From Varibaculum prostatecancerukia (GTDB lineage Bacteria; Actinomycetota; Actinomycetes; Actinomycetales; Actinomycetaceae), in NCBI RefSeq assembly GCF_943169825.2, contig NZ_OW968402.1, forward strand, positions 1,364,001-1,428,000: DNA of 64,000 nucleotides, given 5' to 3'. A program made the position numbers and the translations under genes. The notes under the pieces are model-generated. The model worked only from the letters and a program-made list of their open reading frames with translations, searched no databases and was not told where the DNA came from. Position 1 is the stretch's first letter, and each line of letters begins with the position of its first letter. Shown piece after piece: positions 18,251-26,774 of this stretch.

Positions 18251-19264
18251 ATGCATATCGGCGAACTGCCCATGATTATCTTTACTACTGTCGCGCAAAT
18301 GTCAGTAGGGGCGTTTTGGATTCTGGGAATCATCCAGCTGATTGGACGGCGCGCAGGGATTGATAAATCCGCGATTGACAGTCTGACCAATGCGGGAATG
18401 TACGCGGCAGGGCCGCTACTGGTTCTGGGGTTCTTTGCGGCGTTCTTCCACCTTAATGACCCTTTCCACGCTCCGTTTACTCTATTGCATTTGGGATCGT
18501 CTTGGCTTTCGCGAGAACTGATCTCCGGGGTGCTTTATGCTCTATTCGGTCTGATTTTTGCCCTCACCCAATGGTTTAACCGTTTCAGCCGGACTGTCCG
18601 TGACGTGTTCGCAGCCCTGACCGCTCTAGCAGGTTTGTCGTTGGTGGTGTCGATGTGCGGAGTTTACTTCTTCGCGATGACCGTTCCCGCCTGGCATACC
18701 TGGTTCGTTTGGGTTTCTTTCTTTTCCTCTGCCTTCTTTACCGGCTCCCTGGCGGTGGCGTTAGCGCTACTGACCACTTGGCGGATGAAACTGCGCGGAG
18801 CCAGTGAAAAGCACGGTGAACCAAAGAATGCCTGGCAAAAACTAATCGCTGCTCTGCGCCGCGGGCTATTTCCTCCCGGAAAACTACCGGAGGGCTTAAT
18901 CGATCTGACCAAGCGGTCGATGCGGATTACTACCGGGATAGCGGCCGTGGCAGGGCTAATTATTTTAGTTTCTTACGCCTTCTTTATGACCCAGCTTGGT
19001 CTGGGTAGCCCGATAGAACAGCAAGTCGCTCGAAACATGATGGCGCACGGCTACCTGACAATCAGGCTGATACTGCTGGTAATCACCATTTTGCTGATTG
19101 CATTGGTGTTGCGGAATTACCTCTCCAATACCGCCTATCCCAAGAAATTCTTGGTGGTTACCCTGTGGGTAACTTTCTTCCTAGCTTTAGCTACCGAGTT
19201 AATCGGGCGGGGTTTGCACTACGAGGGGCTGGTGCGTGCCGGTATCAACACGCTCCTGGGGTAG
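18251..19264 (+). CDS. dmsC: DMSO reductase membrane anchor subunit DmsC
   Basis: Integral membrane protein of 337 residues with about eight hydrophobic segments, starting MHIGELPMIIFTTVAQMSVGA as in the DmsC family. It anchors DmsAB and takes electrons from menaquinol. AAGGAGCATC precedes the ATG. It lies between dmsB and the chaperone gene in the same operon. Confidence 0.9.
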   Translation: MHIGELPMIIFTTVAQMSVGAFWILGIIQLIGRRAGIDKSAIDSLTNAGMYAAGPLLVLGFFAAFFHLNDPFHAPFTLLHLGSSWLSRELISGVLYALFGLIFALTQWFNRFSRTVRDVFAALTALAGLSLVVSMCGVYFFAMTVPAWHTWFVWVSFFSSAFFTGSLAVALALLTTWRMKLRGASEKHGEPKNAWQKLIAALRRGLFPPGKLPEGLIDLTKRSMRITTGIAAVAGLIILVSYAFFMTQLGLGSPIEQQVARNMMAHGYLTIRLILLVITILLIALVLRNYLSNTAYPKKFLVVTLWVTFFLALATELIGRGLHYEGLVRAGINTLLG

Positions 19265-19274
19265 AAATTAACCT

Positions 19275-20006
19275 ATGGAGCCCAAAGTACTAGATTCTTT
19301 TGCTGCTGCTTTTTGCGTCCTGGGAGCGCTGCATCTAAAGCCTCCCAGCAGCTCGGTGGTCAAAGAATTTTTATCCCAATCTAGTCAGTGGCCACTGCCC
19401 TTGACTCCCCAGGGTGAGGCCGCGCTGAAAGAGTTACGTTCCTCCCTCCCCAATAATCCCTCTGAAGAGGATGTTTACGCGCTGTGGGCGGATCAAAACC
19501 AGCTGTACGGAATCACTGGCGCCGCCCAGCTTTCCCCCTATGAGTCGGTACAACGCGGCGAGGACGGCCTAGTTTTTGATCAAGAGACTATTGAAGTTCG
19601 TCGCTACTATGGGGCGATGGGATTCGAAGCTCCCCACCTGGGCAGCGAACCTGATGACCATATCGGTCTGGAGATGGACTTTTTAAGTAAATGCCTCCTA
19701 AAAGCCGCCGATGATTTCGCAGCCGGTCAAGAGGAACAGGCCAAACAATCTTTAGGAGTCGCCCGTCAGTTTTGCGGCGAGCATCTTTTAAGCTGGGGAC
19801 CCGATTTTTTTGCCGAGGGCGCGAAACTGGCTGTAACTCCCTGGCTGCGCGGCATTTGTATCCTATCTGTGCAGGCGCTTTCTCAGTGGCAGCAGGCGCT
19901 GATCGATGCCGGCTATCAGTTAGACATAGCTCCCCGTCAACGCCAATCTACCTTGGAAGATTCTTCTGGGGTCGTGCCCCTAGAACTTACCCGCCGTCCC
20001 CACTAA
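19275..20006 (+). CDS. TorD/DmsD-family molybdoenzyme chaperone
   Basis: All-helical cytoplasmic protein of 243 residues. It has the family pattern of a central YYGAMGFEAP segment, LGSEPDDHIGLEMDFLS and EHLLSWGPDF, matching the conserved E-P-x-D-H and W-x-P-x-F blocks of TorD/DmsD chaperones. These hold the apo-catalytic subunit and its Tat signal until cofactor insertion. Its place 10 bp after dmsC points to DmsA as the client. Confidence 0.88.
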   Translation: MEPKVLDSFAAAFCVLGALHLKPPSSSVVKEFLSQSSQWPLPLTPQGEAALKELRSSLPNNPSEEDVYALWADQNQLYGITGAAQLSPYESVQRGEDGLVFDQETIEVRRYYGAMGFEAPHLGSEPDDHIGLEMDFLSKCLLKAADDFAAGQEEQAKQSLGVARQFCGEHLLSWGPDFFAEGAKLAVTPWLRGICILSVQALSQWQQALIDAGYQLDIAPRQRQSTLEDSSGVVPLELTRRPH

Positions 20007-20025
20007 GAACAGAGGCGCTAGCATC

Positions 20026-21009
20026 TTGATTCCTCGTAAATTTTCCGCTTTATTGCGCTGGATCAGCGCCCAAGACCCGATTAACACCCTGGTTATTAGC
20101 TGCGAAAGCCTACCGGCGATAACGGTGGGGAAAAAGGATGCCCATCTGTATTGGCAAGGCTGCCTAGGGGAAAGTTTTAGCGCCGATCTGGCTGCTCAGC
20201 TGGTGGCAAGCGATATCGAAACTTTGCAAATTATTGGTTGTTCTCAGTGTGAGCGCTCCCTGGAAGAAAAGCTATTAGCGGCCAGGACGCGCCTCGGGAA
20301 GTTGTTGGAAAACTACCAGCCTCCAAAGAAAGCGGCGCGCCATCCCCGTGAGGTCACCTTGGAGGCTGTCCCCCTCCCCCGGCGTTTGTTGCTGCCGATT
20401 GCTTCTCGCGCACCCCTAGATTTGTCGCTCTCTCATGCGGGGCGTACTTTCCAGGCCTACCATCTTTTAGCCAAAGAACACCGGATCGAAAATCGAGTAG
20501 CTAAACCCACCGAGTCTTCCCCTAACAGTCCGGCGGTAGAATCTGCATCCTCCTCAAAGGTAAATACCCAATATGAGGGTACTAGCCAAGATACTGACTT
20601 TTTGCCGAAGTGGGAACGGATAGATATTATTCATCTGCTGCGTTGCCCGGATTGTAACGCACAGGTGCGCCAGTGTCCGGCCAATGAAGGTCTTAATCTC
20701 AACGCTGCGGGCAGTAACTGGCAACAGCTGTGTCCTGATTGCCGCCTGGCAGTGCGTTACTGTCCCCAGCACTCTGAGGCAGAAATAGCTAGCCAGGCTT
20801 CATTAGAGGTTTTCACCGCCCTTAAACACCAGCAAAATTCGGAAGAAATCACCGAATGCCAACGCTGCAAGAATCCCCATCCGGCCAGTGAGGGCGAGCT
20901 GTGTGCCCTCTGCAGTTACCAAGAGGAAAACCCGTTTTCTGCGGCCATGCCGCAAGCGGTACTAAAGACTCTCCCTGCCGAGTTACAAGAGAAGCTGCGC
21001 GGGGTATAG
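20026..21009 (+). CDS. Cys-rich protein of the dms operon, function unknown
   Basis: 327 residues from a TTG start (no ATG nearby; AGAGG upstream). Two parts are visible. The N-terminal ~110 residues have VISCES, YWQGCLG and IGCSQCE, a spacing of cysteines reminiscent of small Fe-S or thiol domains in hydrogenase and formate-dehydrogenase clusters. After a basic and then Ser/Thr-rich linker, the C-terminal ~120 residues hold about six CxxC or CxxxC-type pairs (RCPDCNA, CPDCRLA, ECQRCKNP, LCALCSY), like stacked zinc ribbons. No membrane segment. It follows the chaperone gene by 19 bp and is probably in the operon; a role in metal or cofactor handling for the reductase is a guess. Confidence 0.75.
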   Translation: MIPRKFSALLRWISAQDPINTLVISCESLPAITVGKKDAHLYWQGCLGESFSADLAAQLVASDIETLQIIGCSQCERSLEEKLLAARTRLGKLLENYQPPKKAARHPREVTLEAVPLPRRLLLPIASRAPLDLSLSHAGRTFQAYHLLAKEHRIENRVAKPTESSPNSPAVESASSSKVNTQYEGTSQDTDFLPKWERIDIIHLLRCPDCNAQVRQCPANEGLNLNAAGSNWQQLCPDCRLAVRYCPQHSEAEIASQASLEVFTALKHQQNSEEITECQRCKNPHPASEGELCALCSYQEENPFSAAMPQAVLKTLPAELQEKLRGV

Positions 21010-21023
21010 CCCGAAACTACAGA

Positions 21024-21052
21024 AAAATAAAAGCCGCTCCCTGGGGAGCGGC
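21024..21052 (-). terminator. Rho-independent terminator of the tRNA cluster
   Basis: Perfect 8-bp stem GCCGCTCC/GGAGCGGC with a four-base loop at 21033-21052. Read on the minus strand it is followed by TTTTATTTTT, so it terminates the tRNA-Gly-Cys-Val transcript. Confidence 0.85.
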
Positions 21053-21057
21053 AAGAG

Positions 21058-21131
21058 TGGGCGATACTGGACTCGAACCAGCGACCTCTTCCGTGTCAAG
21101 GAAACGCGCTAACCAGCTGCGCCAATCGCCC
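21058..21131 (-). tRNA. tRNA-Val (anticodon GAC)
   Basis: Reverse strand folds with acceptor GGGCGAT/ATCGCCC, D arm GCGCAGCTGGTTAGCGC, anticodon loop TTGACAC (anticodon GAC) and T loop TTCGAGT. Discriminator A; the CCA end is not encoded. One base separates it from tRNA-Cys. Confidence 0.95.
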
Positions 21132-21132
21132 G

Positions 21133-21203
21133 AGGTGGGTACGGGATTTGAACCCGTGTACACGGCTTTGCAGGCCGCTGCCTAACCACTCGACCAACCC
21201 ACC
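21133..21203 (-). tRNA. tRNA-Cys (anticodon GCA)
   Basis: Reverse strand folds with acceptor GGTGGGT/ACCCACC and anticodon GCA in the loop between CGGCC-type stem halves. The discriminator is U, as expected for tRNA-Cys. CCA not encoded. Confidence 0.95.
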
Positions 21204-21239
21204 ATACCGAAAAGGCGCCGCACAGGCGACGCCCTCTCC

Positions 21240-21315
21240 TGGAGCGGATGACGAGACTCGAACTCGCGACCCTCACCTTGGCAAGGTGATGCTCTACCAA
21301 CTGAGCTACATCCGC
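21240..21315 (-). tRNA. tRNA-Gly (anticodon GCC), CCA encoded
   Basis: Reverse strand folds with acceptor GCGGATG/CATCCGC, anticodon stem TCACC/GGTGA around loop TTGCCAA (anticodon GCC) and T loop TTCGAGT. Discriminator U is followed by an encoded CCA, unlike the other two tRNAs of the cluster. Confidence 0.95.
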
Positions 21316-21489
21316 GTTGCGTATGAAAGTATATCTGGAAAGTTGTAGGTTTTACCAAACCATCTCTGCGTGGGTCTGCTCACAGCCACCTCTAGCTGGG
21401 GTTTCAGGACGCAAAATCCCTTATTAGCTAGCGAAAGACAACACAGAGAAAACTCATTGAATAAATTTCAAAGCGCACACCGCAAACAG

Positions 21490-21514
21490 GGTTGATATTC
21501 TCTAAATATCAACC
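21490..21514. promoter_or_regulatory. Perfect inverted repeat upstream of the SPFH gene
   Basis: Ten-base arms GGTTGATATT and AATATCAACC separated by CTCTA, ending 30 bp before the start codon of the SPFH gene. The A/T-rich symmetric form suggests a repressor or regulator operator rather than a terminator, since no T-tract follows. The binding protein is unknown. Confidence 0.5.
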
Positions 21515-21544
21515 AAGTCAGGATTATCTCTAGAGGAGTTACAG

Positions 21545-22450
21545 ATGATGGGTATTTTAGGTAGCAGCATGATCGTATTTTTACTGCTGCTATTTTTTAT
21601 TGGATATTTCTTGTTCTCCGCGATTTTTATCGTAAAGCAGCAAACTGAAGCAATCATCGAGCGTTTTGGAAAATATCGCCGGGTATGCACTCCCGGGCTA
21701 AACATCAAGATTCCAGTTATTGACCGCATCGCCAAGATCGTAGAACGGCGTATCCAACAGCTGGATCTGGTGGTAGAAACCAAAACTAAGGACAACGTGT
21801 TCGTAGCCATTCCAGTTTCGGTGCAGTTCCAGGTGCAAGACTCGGCGGCCTCGTTCTATTCCCTAGCTAACCCTGCCCAACAGATTACCTCCTATGTTTT
21901 TGACCGGGTACGTTCTTCCCTTTCCCAGTTGAACCTAGATGAAGCTTTCTCTTCCAAAGACACCATTGCCCAAGAAATTGAGATTTCTTTGGGTGAACAG
22001 ATGGCGCGTTACGGTTTCAGAATCGTGAACTCGCTGGTAACTGACATTAACCCGGATAAACGGGTGCGGGATTCTATGAACTCTATTAACGCTGCCCAGC
22101 GGGAACGGGAAGCTGCGATCCAGCTAGCCGAAGCCGATAAAATCAAGCTGGTGAAACAGGCGGAAGCGGATGCAGAATCGAAACGCCTCCAGGGTGAAGG
22201 TATCGCTTTGCAGCGCCGCGCCATCGTAGAAGGACTGGTAGAGCAATACGAATCTTTACGCGATGCCGGTATCGGTGACCAGGCGCAACAGATTTTACTA
22301 ATGACCCAGTATTTTGACACTTTGGCCGAGGTAGCCAAGTCTTCCAATACCCAAACCTTAATGTTGCCTTCTAATCCCACCGGGGTAACCAACACGATGG
22401 AGGAAATTCGCACCTCCCTAGTTGCCGGTCTAAAGGCTGCTGGGCAATAG
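21545..22450 (+). CDS. SPFH/Band 7 domain membrane protein (QmcA/stomatin-like)
   Basis: 301-residue protein with one N-terminal membrane helix (about 8-28), then an SPFH domain opening with VKQQTEAIIERFGKYRR and a charged coiled coil rich in Ala, Glu and Arg around AAQREREAAIQLAEADK. Such proteins form oligomers in lipid microdomains and influence membrane protease or fluidity control. AGGAG precedes the ATG. No nfeD partner is adjacent; the BCCT gene follows after 89 bp. Confidence 0.9.
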   Translation: MMGILGSSMIVFLLLLFFIGYFLFSAIFIVKQQTEAIIERFGKYRRVCTPGLNIKIPVIDRIAKIVERRIQQLDLVVETKTKDNVFVAIPVSVQFQVQDSAASFYSLANPAQQITSYVFDRVRSSLSQLNLDEAFSSKDTIAQEIEISLGEQMARYGFRIVNSLVTDINPDKRVRDSMNSINAAQREREAAIQLAEADKIKLVKQAEADAESKRLQGEGIALQRRAIVEGLVEQYESLRDAGIGDQAQQILLMTQYFDTLAEVAKSSNTQTLMLPSNPTGVTNTMEEIRTSLVAGLKAAGQ

Positions 22451-22539
22451 CAAAACTGACTTCAGCCCGCTCGAGGGGTACCCTGGTAACGGTTCAGTTC
22501 CCAAAGATAGATAATAATAACTAAGTATCGTGAATAAGT

Positions 22540-24864
22540 ATGACGAAGAATAATCAGCAAAAACCGACGCCATCAGAACAGGATCCCTCCAAGAAAAATA
22601 GGTTTCGCCAGCGCAGACGCCGCGGGCGTGGCGAAGAATTACGCGTCCTCTTAGACAAATACGATCGCCGGATTTCCCACCTCGAGCAGAGCGATCCCGA
22701 ACGAGCGCAAATAGTAGCTTCCCGCACTCAACATTTACGGCAAGCTCTCGCAAATAAAGTTTCTGCCGAACTAGAAGATTCTTCGACACCCAAATCTGCT
22801 GTTTTAGGTGAGGACGCGAGTGTCGCAGATGGCACTAGCGACAGTCCAAGTACAAACGCTCCGGCACATGCCAGTGCTTGGCGACGGGGAACCCAGATTG
22901 CCCGGGAGCAAACCCAACATTTGCTGCATAAAGTACCTTACCCACACGGCATGCACCCGGGACTGGTTCGCGGAATCGCGATTGATGAACAGATCATCAA
23001 ATACCGCACCGATAAAGTGGTGTTCTTGTGTACCGGGGCTTTGGTATTAGCTTTCATCCTTTGGGGGATAATTTCTACCGATTCCCTGCGCACTGTTTCT
23101 GATGTGGCATTGCAGTGGGTAGTAGATAATACCGGATGGTTATTCTCAATCCTGGCCGCAGTGATTTTACTGTTTATGCTGTTTGTGGGACTTTCCCGCT
23201 ATGGAAATATTCCTTTGGGACGCGATAACGAAGAACCGGAATACTCTTATGGCTCTTGGATAGCCATGATGTTTAGCGCGGGGATGGGAATTGGTCTGCT
23301 ATTTTTCGGCCCCTACGAACCAATGATCTACTTCACCAACCCCGCTCCTCACTCCAGCGCTAAACCCGGAACCTATCAGGCCTTAAATGATGCGATGTCG
23401 CAAACTATGCTGCATTGGGGATTAAATGCTTGGGCAATTTATGCCCTGGTGGGATGTGCGATTGCCTACGGCACCTACCGGCGGGGACGGGTACCCCTAA
23501 TCTCCTCGGTTTTCGCACCCTTACTGGGTCATAAATTTTCCCAGGGTGGGATTGGGCAAGTAATCGATATGCTGGCGATTACCGCTACCTTGTTCGGCAC
23601 CTGCGCTTCCCTGGGGATGGGCGGCATGCAGATTAGGCGGGGCATCGAATTAGTTTCCGGGATAGGCAGGATCGGTAACGCGGGCTTAATAATCATTATT
23701 TCTGTGCTGACCGCGGCTTTTATTGCTTCAGCGGTTTCCGGGATTTCCCGCGGAATCCGGCTGCTGTCCAATATCAATATGGGCTTGGCTTTTTGCTTAA
23801 TGGCCTTTATTTTCTTGGCCGGCCCCACGGTATTCATCTTGAATCTGGTGCCTTCCACCTTGATGAACTATCTTTCTGACCTATTCGGATTACTGGCGAC
23901 CTCCCCCTCCTACGGACCGCAGGCCGGCGAGTTTGCTTCTACCTGGACGGTTTTCTATTGGGCTTGGTGGATCTCCTGGTCTCCGTTCGTGGGACTATTT
24001 ATCGCCCGGATTTCTCGCGGGCGCACTCTGCGCCAATTTGTGACTGGAGTTTTACTGGCTCCCACCTTGGTTTGCCTGATTTCATTTTGTATTTACGGGG
24101 GAACCACCATGTATCTGCAGATTCATGGAGCGGATATGCCTTTGCAGGAAGGCGCAGAAGTGATGTTATTTGCCCTTTTGCAGCAACTACCGCTAACAAA
24201 AATTACTTCTTTAGTGGCCATGTTTTGTTTGGCGATTTTCTTTATTACCTCCGCAGATTCTGCCTCGGTGGTAATGGGTTCGCTTTCACAACAAGGCAAA
24301 CCAGTTCCCGACCGTAAAATCACCGTATTTTGGGGACTGTGCCTGGCCGGTATCGCGGTAGTCGGGATGCTGGTAGGGGGACAAGATGCCCTACAGGGGA
24401 TGCAGAACTTGATTATCGTGGCTTCTCTACCTTTCGCGATTATCATAGCGGGGATGATTTTTGCGTTGCTGCGAGATCTATCTCGCGATCCTTTCACCAT
24501 TAGGCGTAACTTTGAGCGTTCTGCCCTCTCCAAAGCGGTAATTGGGGGACTGAAGAGTTACGGAGATGATTTCAAGATCGTAGTGGTGCCCACGAAAGAG
24601 GGCGAGGGCGCCGGCGCAGATTTTGATTACACTACTCCCGAGATGACCGAATGGTATCGGCGTACTGACACCGAGGGAAATCCCATCGACTATGACTATG
24701 CTTCCCAAACCTACCTGGACAAGCAAGGTAACCCGGTGTACTGGAATGAGGAAGAGGAAACCTACGAGGATGCCGCCGGTAACCCGGTTCCCTGGGAAAG
24801 CGTGGAAGATACCTCTAAAGACGAGGAATCCTCAAAAGAGATCACAGCCGACACTGAGAAATAG
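22540..24864 (+). CDS. BCCT-family betaine/choline/carnitine transporter with repeat tail
   Basis: Sodium- or proton-coupled transporter for quaternary ammonium compatible solutes, 774 residues. A polar basic N-terminal domain of about 160 residues precedes twelve membrane segments. Family signatures include SYGSWIAMMFSAGMGIGLLFFGPYEP and a central WTVFYWAWWISWSPFVG, the Trp-rich substrate-binding segment. The C-terminal cytoplasmic tail after about residue 655 is acidic and carries three tandem 17-residue repeats (710-760), each beginning D-x-x-GNP. Long charged tails sense osmotic stress in BetP-type transporters. Likely imports betaine, but substrate is not certain. No good ribosome binding site is visible. 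Confidence 0.9.
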   Translation: MTKNNQQKPTPSEQDPSKKNRFRQRRRRGRGEELRVLLDKYDRRISHLEQSDPERAQIVASRTQHLRQALANKVSAELEDSSTPKSAVLGEDASVADGTSDSPSTNAPAHASAWRRGTQIAREQTQHLLHKVPYPHGMHPGLVRGIAIDEQIIKYRTDKVVFLCTGALVLAFILWGIISTDSLRTVSDVALQWVVDNTGWLFSILAAVILLFMLFVGLSRYGNIPLGRDNEEPEYSYGSWIAMMFSAGMGIGLLFFGPYEPMIYFTNPAPHSSAKPGTYQALNDAMSQTMLHWGLNAWAIYALVGCAIAYGTYRRGRVPLISSVFAPLLGHKFSQGGIGQVIDMLAITATLFGTCASLGMGGMQIRRGIELVSGIGRIGNAGLIIIISVLTAAFIASAVSGISRGIRLLSNINMGLAFCLMAFIFLAGPTVFILNLVPSTLMNYLSDLFGLLATSPSYGPQAGEFASTWTVFYWAWWISWSPFVGLFIARISRGRTLRQFVTGVLLAPTLVCLISFCIYGGTTMYLQIHGADMPLQEGAEVMLFALLQQLPLTKITSLVAMFCLAIFFITSADSASVVMGSLSQQGKPVPDRKITVFWGLCLAGIAVVGMLVGGQDALQGMQNLIIVASLPFAIIIAGMIFALLRDLSRDPFTIRRNFERSALSKAVIGGLKSYGDDFKIVVVPTKEGEGAGADFDYTTPEMTEWYRRTDTEGNPIDYDYASQTYLDKQGNPVYWNEEEETYEDAAGNPVPWESVEDTSKDEESSKEITADTEK

Positions 24865-24924
24865 CCGCTAGCGTTTCTCACCTTGCTGACTGCGCCGAGG
24901 GGCACTCCGCGACGCCTAGCGGCT
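24863..24924. terminator. Possible hairpin after the BCCT gene
   Basis: Nine-base arms AGCCGCTAG and CTAGCGGCT flank a 44-base loop that can itself fold. The left arm begins at the BCCT stop codon. There is no T-tract, so termination is only possible, not shown. Confidence 0.3.
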
Positions 24925-24985
24925 CTGTGGCTGCCGTCCCTATTTGCTAGTTGCCAGCTTGGCGAGGCCCTTTTCGCGCGTGTTT

Positions 24986-25879
24986 TTATAAACCGCCCGC
25001 CAGTTGCCAAGATCCCGCAGCTAGTAGCGCGATCGATGCCGCAGGGAGCAGCCGGCGCACCCATAGTTTCCAGGCGGCAGGGGGCTGGGTAAAAATCTCT
25101 ATATCAGCTGTTCCCGATGCCTCATCTAAATCTGCAGTCTTATGCTTAGTGGCTTTAGCTTTTAACCTTTCCCAGGCCGGTTTGGCTAAATAGGTTTCAG
25201 CTGATGCCGCGACCGCTTCCTCTGGCGCAGAAAATTTATCTGGCTGGGAATAGATCCCTTTTGGAGGGGGCGCGGGGGCAGGTTTTTCTTTCTCTATGCG
25301 AGGAGCGAACGAGGAAGCGGGAGCCGGAAAGCTGCAGTCCGTAAAAGCTGGAGTTTTCCTGCTCACCAGCGACGCCATCCCCGGATTTTTTGGTTTACCA
25401 GCTGCCTGTGGCGGGCGATCAATAGCTTTGATTTTTCCTGGGGTGGCAGTTGAAGTATTGTTTGTCCCTTTTGGGGATAGCTGAAAAGCATCGTTAACTA
25501 AAGCAGTATTATCGATCCCGCTTCGCTGCTTTGCTCGCGATTTTAGCGCAGGTTCAGCCGCTAGTTTTAAGCTCTGACCCCTCTTGGGGAATACTGTCCT
25601 TGACCCGCTGGCAAGTATCCGCGGTTTTTCTAGATTTTTTGATCCAGTCGCACTTAGGCACATAAATGGACGCACTAACCAGTTTTCCCCATGCTCATCC
25701 TTAATCAGATGCGGGCAGGGAAAAGAAGTCTTCCCGCGCGGCACTATCAATTGTAAAACTGGCAGAAGTTCCTCAGTTACTGGAACTGCCACCCAGTTTT
25801 TACCTGACTGTTCTTCGATTTTACTTTGCCGGTATCCCCCCGGATCTCCAGCTACTTTTAGGGCGCATTTTGTTTCCAT
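24986..25879 (-). CDS. Hypothetical Pro/Ala/Lys-rich protein with C-terminal membrane anchor
   Basis: Not recognised. From the ATG at 25879 it has 297 residues; an upstream in-frame start at 26050 would overlap the divergent gene and is less likely. The first ~90 residues look folded (NWVAVPVTEELLPVLQL, HGENWLVRPF). A long low-complexity middle rich in Pro, Ala, Ser and Lys follows (PAPAPPPKG). A basic WVRR precedes a single hydrophobic segment, LLPAASIALLAAGSWQLAG, that ends the protein. The layout is that of a tail-anchored membrane protein. Divergent from the DUF4191 gene. Confidence 0.6.
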   Translation of the reverse strand: METKCALKVAGDPGGYRQSKIEEQSGKNWVAVPVTEELLPVLQLIVPRGKTSFPCPHLIKDEHGENWLVRPFMCLSATGSKNLEKPRILASGSRTVFPKRGQSLKLAAEPALKSRAKQRSGIDNTALVNDAFQLSPKGTNNTSTATPGKIKAIDRPPQAAGKPKNPGMASLVSRKTPAFTDCSFPAPASSFAPRIEKEKPAPAPPPKGIYSQPDKFSAPEEAVAASAETYLAKPAWERLKAKATKHKTADLDEASGTADIEIFTQPPAAWKLWVRRLLPAASIALLAAGSWQLAGGL

Positions 25880-26014
25880 ACCTTCACCCAACTCCCCTTT
25901 TAGGTCTTTGTCACCTGATTTTCCACAGCCGCCAGTTTCATGTTCCTTAATCACTGCCTGGGGATAATGTCTCAATATACGATTTACGCATTTTTTCGAT
26001 AGGCTTAGAACATC

Positions 26015-26719
26015 ATGGCTACACAAAATAACCCGCAGAAGAAAAAGCACTGGTGGAACAACATCGCGGATGTTTACCGCGTAACTAAACGCAGCTATCC
26101 CTGGATTGGCTGGGCTATGCTGGCTGCCTTATTGGCAGTACCTCTGATAGTGCTAATAATCTGCATCCTGGTTCCCTTCAGCATCGGGCGCAGCATCTTT
26201 TACGTAATTGTCGGACTCTCGCTCGGGATGTTGCTGGCCACCACCCTGCTAACGCGTCTGGCTAATAGCGCCATGTATAAGCAGCTCGAGGGAGTTAAAG
26301 GCAATGTTTACGCGGTTTTGCGTTCTATTAAACGCGGCTGGATTGTTGAGCAAGAGCCGGTAGCTATCAACCGCAGGCAAGATTTGGTGTACCGCCTGGT
26401 TGGACGGCCAGGGATTGTTCTTATTTCCGAAGGCCCCGCCTCGCGGGTTGCCGAGCTGCTGAGCGACCAAGAGCGCAAATGTCGCCGGGTCGCACCCTCG
26501 GTACCTATCCATAAAATCCAGTCGGGGCAGGGAAAGAATCAGGTTCCCATCGGGAAGCTACTGAAAACCATTAACCGCTTGAAGAAAGAGATTAGTAAGG
26601 ACGAGGTTCCGATTGTGGGGCAGCGTCTGCAATCTTTGCAAAGCAAAGCCTATCGTCTACCTGGCGGGGTGGATCCGGCAAAAGCAAAAATGAATCGCCG
26701 GATGTTCCGCGGAAAATAA
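26015..26719 (+). CDS. DUF4191-type actinobacterial membrane protein
   Basis: 234 residues with two adjacent membrane segments (about 35-53 and 60-82), a short basic N-terminus KKKHWWNNIADVYRVT and a cytoplasmic, basic C-terminal domain containing RRQDLVYRLVGRPGIVLISEG. This pattern matches the DUF4191 family, conserved in actinobacteria and often near lipA or glutamine synthetase genes; here it is near glnA-glnE. Function unknown. Confidence 0.8.
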   Translation: MATQNNPQKKKHWWNNIADVYRVTKRSYPWIGWAMLAALLAVPLIVLIICILVPFSIGRSIFYVIVGLSLGMLLATTLLTRLANSAMYKQLEGVKGNVYAVLRSIKRGWIVEQEPVAINRRQDLVYRLVGRPGIVLISEGPASRVAELLSDQERKCRRVAPSVPIHKIQSGQGKNQVPIGKLLKTINRLKKEISKDEVPIVGQRLQSLQSKAYRLPGGVDPAKAKMNRRMFRGK

Positions 26720-26756
26720 TCGCCAAAGGTTACCCTTGGCCTTGAGCAGCCATTTC

Positions 26757-26774
26757 AACGCTAAAAGTAGCGTT
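26757..26774. terminator. Short hairpin between convergent genes
   Basis: Seven-base arms AACGCTA and TAGCGTT with loop AAAG, followed on the plus strand after a few bases by ATTTTTCTT. It could terminate the DUF4191 transcript. The right arm touches the stop codon of the minus-strand gene. Confidence 0.4.

Noticed and set aside
21316-21544. Small gene between the tRNAs and the SPFH gene
   Set aside because: No frame with start, ribosome binding site and plausible composition; only the inverted repeat stands out.
25880-26050. Upstream extension of the tail-anchored protein
   Set aside because: It overlaps the divergent DUF4191 gene and leaves no promoter space; the internal ATG is more plausible.
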